Shown here in pieces: positions 59,594 to 64,000 of a stretch of DNA of 64,000 bases. The DNA is from Bradyrhizobium algeriense (lineage in GTDB: Bacteria; Pseudomonadota; Alphaproteobacteria; Rhizobiales; Xanthobacteraceae). How positions within the stretch are numbered: the first letter of the stretch is position 1; each line of letters opens with the position of its first letter. The stretch is taken from the NCBI RefSeq assembly GCF_036924595.1, contig NZ_JAZHRV010000001.1, positions 4,650,001 to 4,714,000 on the forward strand, written 5' to 3'. The notes under the pieces are model-generated. The model was given only the letters and a program-made list of their open reading frames with translations. It searched no databases and was not told where the DNA came from. The position numbers were made by a program, and so were the translations under genes.

Positions 59594-60832
59594 TCAGTTA
59601 TCATTCGGCGCGCTCGCGAACGCGCTCTCGATCACGTCGCCGATCGGCTGCCAAGTGTTGCCGTCGAACTGCACCAGCCGCATCTGCTTGATCGGGTGGA
59701 AGTCGGCCGGACCGGTGTTGATCACAATTCCCGGAAGCACGACCGGACTCTGGTAATTCCTCAGCGACGCCGCCTGCCGCATAATGTTCTCGCGCGACAG
59801 GTCGTCGCCGCACTGGGTCAACACCTGGACCAGGGTTTCGGCCGCCGCGTAGCCGAAGATGGCGTAGCTATCCTCCTTGTCGCCGTCGGGATAATATTTG
59901 TCCATGAACGCGAGCCACCCCTTGACGGCGGGATCTTCCTTCCAGGCGGTGTCGCTGGCATCCTTCAGAAACGAGGTGGAGATTACGCCGACGGCGTTCT
60001 GAAGCCCCGCCGGTCGCAGCGCGTTGGCGATCGAAGCTGCCGCATTGACCAGCAGCAGGACGGGATGCCAATCCAGCTCGGCCGCTCTGCGGATGGCACG
60101 CGCCGAGATCGGCGGCGCGCAATTGAGCACAAGCACGTCGGCCCCGGAGTTCTTGAGGATGTCAACCTGGGTATCGATTGACATGTCCGCATCAATGGCG
60201 ATGTCGGCCACGATCATGTTGGCGGTGAGGCCGAGCCCCTCCTGCAATCCCCGGAACAGATCGCGGCCGAACTGATCGTTCTGCCACAGCACGGCGATCT
60301 TCTTGCTTGGATAGGCGGCCTGGATGTAATTGGCATAAATCCGCCCCTCGGCCCGAAAGGTCGGCTGCCAGCCCATCGTCCACGGAAATCGCTTCGGGTG
60401 CGCCCACTCTTCGTCGCCGGAAGCGACAAAGAGCTGCGGGATGCTCCGCTCGTTGAGATAGGTTCGCGTCGCCAGGTTGCTCGGCGTGCCGAACGATCCG
60501 AACATCAGGTGCACGCGCTCATGCTCGACCAGTTCACTGGTGTGCTCGACCGCCGTTCTCGGATTTGAGCTGTCGTCGCGGGAGATGAACCTGATCTTGC
60601 GCCCATTGATGCCGCCGCGCTCATTGATCATGTCGAAATAGGCGGCCTCCGCCCTTCCGATCGAAGCGAAAGCGGCCAGCGGCCCAGTATAGGGCATGAT
60701 GTTGCCGATGCGGATTTCGGTGTCGGTAACGCCAGCGCCGTGGACCGGCTGCGCGGCCGCTGAAGCCCATACCAGCGCGGCGGCGAGAAACGATACAATA
60801 CGTCTGGCTTTTGTTGTTGTTTGCATCGACAT
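59594..60832 (-). CDS. LivK-type ABC transporter substrate-binding protein (orphan)
   Basis: A 412-residue periplasmic protein; ATG 60832 (or 60826) begins a signal peptide (ARRIVSFLAAALVWASAAAQ). The mature protein has a type I periplasmic binding fold: TEIRIGNIMPYTGPLAAFASIG, MINERGGINGRKIRFISRDD, FGSFGTPSNLATRTYLNE. ATG-like codons further upstream, up to 60898, only lengthen the hydrophilic N-terminus. No permease or ATPase gene is adjacent, so it must use another transporter or be a remnant of a moved operon. Ligand unknown. Confidence 0.85.
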   Translation of the reverse strand: MSMQTTTKARRIVSFLAAALVWASAAAQPVHGAGVTDTEIRIGNIMPYTGPLAAFASIGRAEAAYFDMINERGGINGRKIRFISRDDSSNPRTAVEHTSELVEHERVHLMFGSFGTPSNLATRTYLNERSIPQLFVASGDEEWAHPKRFPWTMGWQPTFRAEGRIYANYIQAAYPSKKIAVLWQNDQFGRDLFRGLQEGLGLTANMIVADIAIDADMSIDTQVDILKNSGADVLVLNCAPPISARAIRRAAELDWHPVLLLVNAAASIANALRPAGLQNAVGVISTSFLKDASDTAWKEDPAVKGWLAFMDKYYPDGDKEDSYAIFGYAAAETLVQVLTQCGDDLSRENIMRQAASLRNYQSPVVLPGIVINTGPADFHPIKQMRLVQFDGNTWQPIGDVIESAFASAPNDN

Positions 60833-60950
60833 GGCCTCGAACGCCAAGCTCGTGGAAGCTTGTGACGCCAACCCAGCGGAAGTGATGATAGCGCGCAAAA
60901 TCCGGTTGTTGAACTCAAATGTTGGGGCAGACCCGTTGGCTCTACCCGTC

Positions 60951-61600
60951 CTAAGTATATATCAGAAACACGATCGTTCCGACGATCAAGGTCGCGGCCA
61001 TGAATAGCAGCACGGCGGGGAGCCCGAAGATCGTCGCAACAATGCCGATCGTCGATTACATCAGCGCGGCGCCGAGGAAGAAGGCGAGATTGATCGCAGA
61101 CAAGGCCTTGCCGGCATTCTGCGCGTCCACGAGGTGCCGCGTCATGCCGTAGAGCAAGGGTTGCGTCGAGATGGCGATGCCGATCAGGACGAACAGCGCG
61201 CCGTCGATTTGTACCGGCACGGCCTTCACGCCGAGCAGTTCGGACATCGGATAATGGGGCGCGCCGGCCGCCATCAGCGCGAGCAGCAACGCGGCAAGGC
61301 AATGCGTGGCGGCCAACACTTCACGGCGATGGCCGATGCAGCGATCGAGAATCCCCGTCAGCACGGGGCCTGCGATCAGCGCGAGCGTGAACAGGCCGAG
61401 CATATTGCCCGCCTAGATGCGACTGAGCGCTTTGATCTCCATCAGCCATGGGCCGCCCCACAATCCCCGCAGCACCAGCGAGGCCGCGAGCGACACCGGC
61501 GACAGCGCGATCAGGCCGCGAAGACGGGTCGGCATGCGCCGCCGGCTGTTTCGGGACCAGCGCGAATACCGCCATCGCCACCGCCGAATCAGTGCGAGGA
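60951..61600 (-). pseudogene. MFS transporter, decayed by two stop codons and a frameshift
   Basis: The minus strand from about 61540 to 60951 reads as the C-terminal half of an MFS transporter, interrupted twice in frame: ALSRI-stop(TAG, 61413-61415)-AGNMLGLFTLALIAG and FLGAALM-stop(TAA, 61056-61058)-STIGIVATIFGLP, ending FLIYT at TAG 60951-60953. Both stops stand where glutamine would fit, so single C-to-T changes explain them. Upstream, FALVPKQPAAHAD is in another frame than LRGLIALSPVSLAASL, which implies a further frameshift near 61530. The N-terminal half is not found. Clearly non-functional. Confidence 0.75.
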
Positions 61601-61715
61601 TGTTGGTATCCGCGTCATCGGCCTTGCCGTCCATAAGCCGTCTCGCCCCAAATTTGTCTTGGGGCGCGAGGTATCATCAACAGGGCGGGAACGCGAATCC
61701 GGCGAGACTGCCCGA

Positions 61716-62561
61716 TCAACTCTTGTGGAACACCAGTGTCCGCAGCTCGATGCTCTCGCGGGGGGCCGCGTCGGCGGGCGTGGTCGGATCGGTGAAAGCG
61801 GTATGCGGCCCGAACCGCGTGCGGCCGTCGGTTGAGGAATCGTAGCACTTCAGCAGCAACGCTTCGTCGGTCCTCATTTCCGGGATGTAGTACCAGCGAT
61901 GGTTCGGGTTGTATTTTACGGAATAGGTTTCGCCGCTGCGGTTCGGATAGATCAGGTCGGAGGCTATGAGATCGCCCGCCTCGACCGTCTGGCCGTCGCA
62001 CATCGCAAGCGGCGTATCGCGCAAGGGACCGCGGATCGGCCGCCAGACATTGATGACCTGCACGCGCCCCTTCAGGAGTTCGTCGGCCTCGTCGGGAAGG
62101 TGCTCGCGAACGCGGTTGGCACCCGAGATGTCGGTCTGGTCGACATGGACCCGCGTGGCCGGCTGCCGCGGTCCGGCGCCCCTGATATCGGCGGCGCCAT
62201 CGACGCGCTTGCGCACGGTGTGGTCGAAGATGAAGACGCGGTCGGCTTTGAGCGTCGCCTTCAGGAAGGCCTCCACGGCGGGGTAGTAGACGCTCCTCAC
62301 TTCCTTCTCGTCGTAGAAATCCTTGACGATGGTGGGATGGCGCACCAACGCAAAGCCTTCGCGGTCCAAGGAGAGGTTGCCGGCGATCAGGCGAGCATCG
62401 AAGATCGGGACGTTATGCGGTTCAGGCAGCGCGGTGGATTTGGGTTCGCCCGGCGGCGGATCGAAGGCGTAGGTGCGGGGCTTTCCCGGGGTCGGCGCGA
62501 GATAGTTCAGCTCGGCGGTGACGAAGGGAAGCGATTCGAGTTTTGCTTGTTGCAGGCCCAT
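61716..62561 (-). CDS. CmcJ/NvfI family oxidoreductase (2-oxoglutarate/Fe-dependent-like)
   Basis: A 281-residue protein from ATG 62561, with GGAGA upstream; the frame stays open to 62831 but those residues are not family-like. The pattern is that of CmcJ/NvfI and gibberellin-desaturase-like proteins: LNYLAPTPGKPRTYAFDPPP at the start, FDHTVRKR, TRVHVDQTDISG with the HxD metal pair, VINVWRPIRGPLRDTPLAMCDG, and HRWYYIPEMRTDEALLLKCYDS. Known relatives act in natural-product and gibberellin-like chemistry. It stands alone and diverges from the SDR gene. Confidence 0.82.
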   Translation of the reverse strand: MGLQQAKLESLPFVTAELNYLAPTPGKPRTYAFDPPPGEPKSTALPEPHNVPIFDARLIAGNLSLDREGFALVRHPTIVKDFYDEKEVRSVYYPAVEAFLKATLKADRVFIFDHTVRKRVDGAADIRGAGPRQPATRVHVDQTDISGANRVREHLPDEADELLKGRVQVINVWRPIRGPLRDTPLAMCDGQTVEAGDLIASDLIYPNRSGETYSVKYNPNHRWYYIPEMRTDEALLLKCYDSSTDGRTRFGPHTAFTDPTTPADAAPRESIELRTLVFHKS

Positions 62562-62902
62562 GGTGGTCTCCTGGACTCCATTGTTTGTTCTGTTTGATCT
62601 CGGCCCGGCCCCCGAGGCCCGCAAGACGTTTCCGAAAATAGCAACGATGCCATTCCCGGCGGTGGCAAACGGGAAAAATCCTTTTTCAGGACGCCTTCCG
62701 AACCGGATGGTATTTCCGGCACTCACGGGCTCGTCATCGCCCGCGAGCGGCGCGATCCGGCCCTTCGATGCGTGAAGCGCGAACCTGCCCTCACCCGCAG
62801 GCCGCTTGATCATGCCGGCCCGCGGGACCAAGATGGCATTATCGGCCGATCATCGGCGTCGGCTCAACCAGCGGCAGGGAGGACCGCGACCGGGAGAACA
62901 CC
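62562..62902. other. Intergenic region between the CmcJ-like and SDR genes
   Basis: About 340 bases. I see the ribosome sites of the two divergent genes (GGAGA before 62561, GGGAGA before 62903) and a short A/T hairpin (GAAAAA, TCC, TTTTTC at 62673-62687). No gene or operator-like repeat is convincing. Promoters must lie here but cannot be placed. Confidence 0.45.
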
Positions 62903-63682
62903 ATGCAAGTCACGATGAAAGATCGCGTCGCCGTCGTCACCGGTGGCAGCAAGGGAATCGGGCTCGCCGTCGCACGGCAGTTCGCCGCCTCGGGCGCCAA
63001 GGTCGCGATGCTGGCGCGCGGCGCGCAGGACCTGAAAGCCGCGCGGGAATTGCTGGCCAAGGAAGGCCTCGCGGTTCGCGACTATATCTGCGACGTCTCG
63101 AAGGCATCAGATATTGCCAAGGCGCATGAGAAGATCACAACCGATCTCGGCCCGGTCGATATTCTCGTCAACAACGCCGGCACGGCGCGGACGATGGCGT
63201 TCGAAAACATCTCTGACGAAGCCTGGCAGGAAGACCTCGACCTCAAACTGTTTGCTGCGATCCGTTTCTCCAGGCTGGTCTGGCCGGGCATGAAGGCGCG
63301 CAAATGGGGCCGCATCATCAACGTGCTCAACACCTACGCCAAGGCGCCGGTGGCATCCTCGGCGCCTACCTCGGTATCGCGGGCGGCCGGCATGGCGCTG
63401 ACCAAGGTGATGGCTGGCGAAGGCGGCGAGCACAACATCCTGGTCAATGCCATGCTGGTCGGCCTGATCATGAGCGATCAATGGGTGAAGCGGCACGCGG
63501 CGCAGGCGCCGGACATGGATTTTGAGGTGTTCGCCAAAAACCTCGCCAAGGGTACCCCGCTGGGGCGCATCGGCACGGCGGAGGAATTCGCCAATTTGGC
63601 CTGCTTCCTCGCCTCCGAGCAGGGATCGTTCATCACCGGCACGGCCATCAATGTCGATGGCGGTCGTTCGCCGGTGGTGTAG
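62903..63682 (+). CDS. SDR family protein with a degenerate catalytic triad
   Basis: A 259-residue Rossmann-fold protein from ATG 62903, with GGGAGA upstream. The cofactor motif TGGSKGIG (13-20) and NNAG (90-93) are intact, and the C-terminal FITGTAINVDGG is typical. The active site is not: the usual Ser is in a VLN segment (141-143), the YxxxK motif reads TSVSR (156-160), so Tyr is Thr and Lys is Arg. The cofactor can probably bind, but classical oxidoreduction is doubtful. Possible roles are a divergent dehydrogenase or a binding protein. Confidence 0.85.
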   Translation: MQVTMKDRVAVVTGGSKGIGLAVARQFAASGAKVAMLARGAQDLKAARELLAKEGLAVRDYICDVSKASDIAKAHEKITTDLGPVDILVNNAGTARTMAFENISDEAWQEDLDLKLFAAIRFSRLVWPGMKARKWGRIINVLNTYAKAPVASSAPTSVSRAAGMALTKVMAGEGGEHNILVNAMLVGLIMSDQWVKRHAAQAPDMDFEVFAKNLAKGTPLGRIGTAEEFANLACFLASEQGSFITGTAINVDGGRSPVV

Positions 63683-63716
63683 CGGGACCGGGCGCAAACG
63701 GCGCGGCACACTGAGG

Positions 63717-63886
63717 TTACCTCGCCCCGCGTGCGGGGTGAGGTCGAATTCGCGCTAGCGAATTTCGGGTGAGGGGGACTCTCCGCGAGCACCTCTGCTA
63801 GCGAAGTTGCGGAGGCAGCCCCTCACCCCAACCCTCTAAGAGCGAGCTTTCGCTCGTCTCGACCCCGTGAAGAACGGGGAGAGAGA
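63717..63886. repeat. Palindromic intergenic repeat, type 1
   Basis: Second copy of the element at 29632-29803, sharing CTCGCCCCGC, CCCCTCACCCCAACCCTC, AAGAGCGAGCTT and CTCGTCTCGACCCCG. Here it lies between the convergent SDR and HU genes. Confidence 0.75.
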
Positions 63887-63889
63887 TTC

Positions 63890-64000
63890 TTAAACCGCGT
63901 CCTTGGCGGCCTTGACCGGGCGGGCCCGGACGATCTTGCGGGCCGGCTTGGCCTTGAACATCATTTCCTCGCCCGTGAAGGGGTTGGTGCCCTTCCGAGC
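63890..64000 (-). CDS. HU family DNA-binding protein, C-terminal fragment (cut by window end)
   Basis: The last 36 codons plus TAA of a minus-strand gene whose start is outside the window. The sequence ARKGTNPFTGEEMMFKAKPA is the end of an HU/IHF beta arm and C-terminal helix, followed by a lysine/arginine/alanine tail (RKIVRARPVKAAKDAV) seen in rhizobial HU proteins. HU bends and compacts DNA. The N-terminal half cannot be checked. Confidence 0.85.
   Translation of the reverse strand, partial: ARKGTNPFTGEEMMFKAKPARKIVRARPVKAAKDAV

Overview
The window reads as chromosomal DNA of a high-GC alphaproteobacterium, most likely Bradyrhizobium or a close relative in the Nitrobacteraceae. The reasons are the strong GC-third-position codon bias, the many ABC uptake systems, the Sox and molybdenum-hydroxylase genes, the single-chain acyl-CoA carboxylase, and dispersed palindromic intergenic repeats of the kind common in Bradyrhizobium. 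There is no rRNA, tRNA, CRISPR array, prophage or insertion sequence. The first and last genes are cut by the window edges.

Layout. 1-2.9 kb: a cut NAD-dependent epimerase, a GNAT acetyltransferase, a dihydrodipicolinate-synthase-like aldolase and a Tau/Ssu-type ABC ATPase on the plus strand. 2.9-6.9 kb: a minus-strand ferric-iron-type ABC operon. 7.1-8.5 kb: an MFS exporter, then a broken TRAP substrate-binding gene. 9.4-12.0 kb: a two-subunit molybdenum hydroxylase (IorAB type). 12.1-15.7 kb: a sulfur oxidation cluster (flavocytochrome c sulfide dehydrogenase pair plus soxXYZA, no soxB here). 15.7-17.8 kb: ferredoxin-NADP reductase and enamidase, divergent around tandem palindromes. 17.9-25.7 kb: a membrane protein, a cyclase-FGE fusion, a DUF4399 protein, a TetR-crotonase operon, and a methanethiol oxidase (SBP56) gene with a membrane partner. 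25.7-39.7 kb: a nicotinate locus. 39.7-46.9 kb: MetY, an alpha/beta hydrolase, an HtrA-like protease, a GMC dehydrogenase with its small subunit, and a Baeyer-Villiger monooxygenase. 47.3-59.5 kb: a single-chain acyl-CoA carboxylase, two amidohydrolases, an NMT1-type ABC transporter, a GntR regulator, a SnoaL-like protein and an enolase-superfamily enzyme. 59.6-64 kb: a LivK-type binding protein, a decayed MFS gene, a CmcJ/NvfI-type oxidoreductase, an unusual SDR and the end of an HU gene.

The most coherent system is for nicotinate. An aerobic-type hydroxylase (NicA plus a NicB with three fused cytochrome c domains) would make 6-hydroxynicotinate. A homologue of the fermentative 6-hydroxynicotinate reductase (Hnr) and an enamidase (Ena) would then reduce and open the ring. 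Hnr leads an eight-gene minus-strand operon with an ApbE-superfamily protein (UPF0280), a DUF1185 protein, a complete branched-chain-type ABC transporter and a MarR regulator resembling NicR. Near-identical palindromes centred on GTATAC lie upstream of hnr and between fpr and ena, and a related one lies upstream of nicAB. This suggests one regulon that also supplies reduced ferredoxin through Fpr. The salvage enzyme PncB sits directly after nicB. The pathway logic is inferred from family membership and context; it has not been tested.
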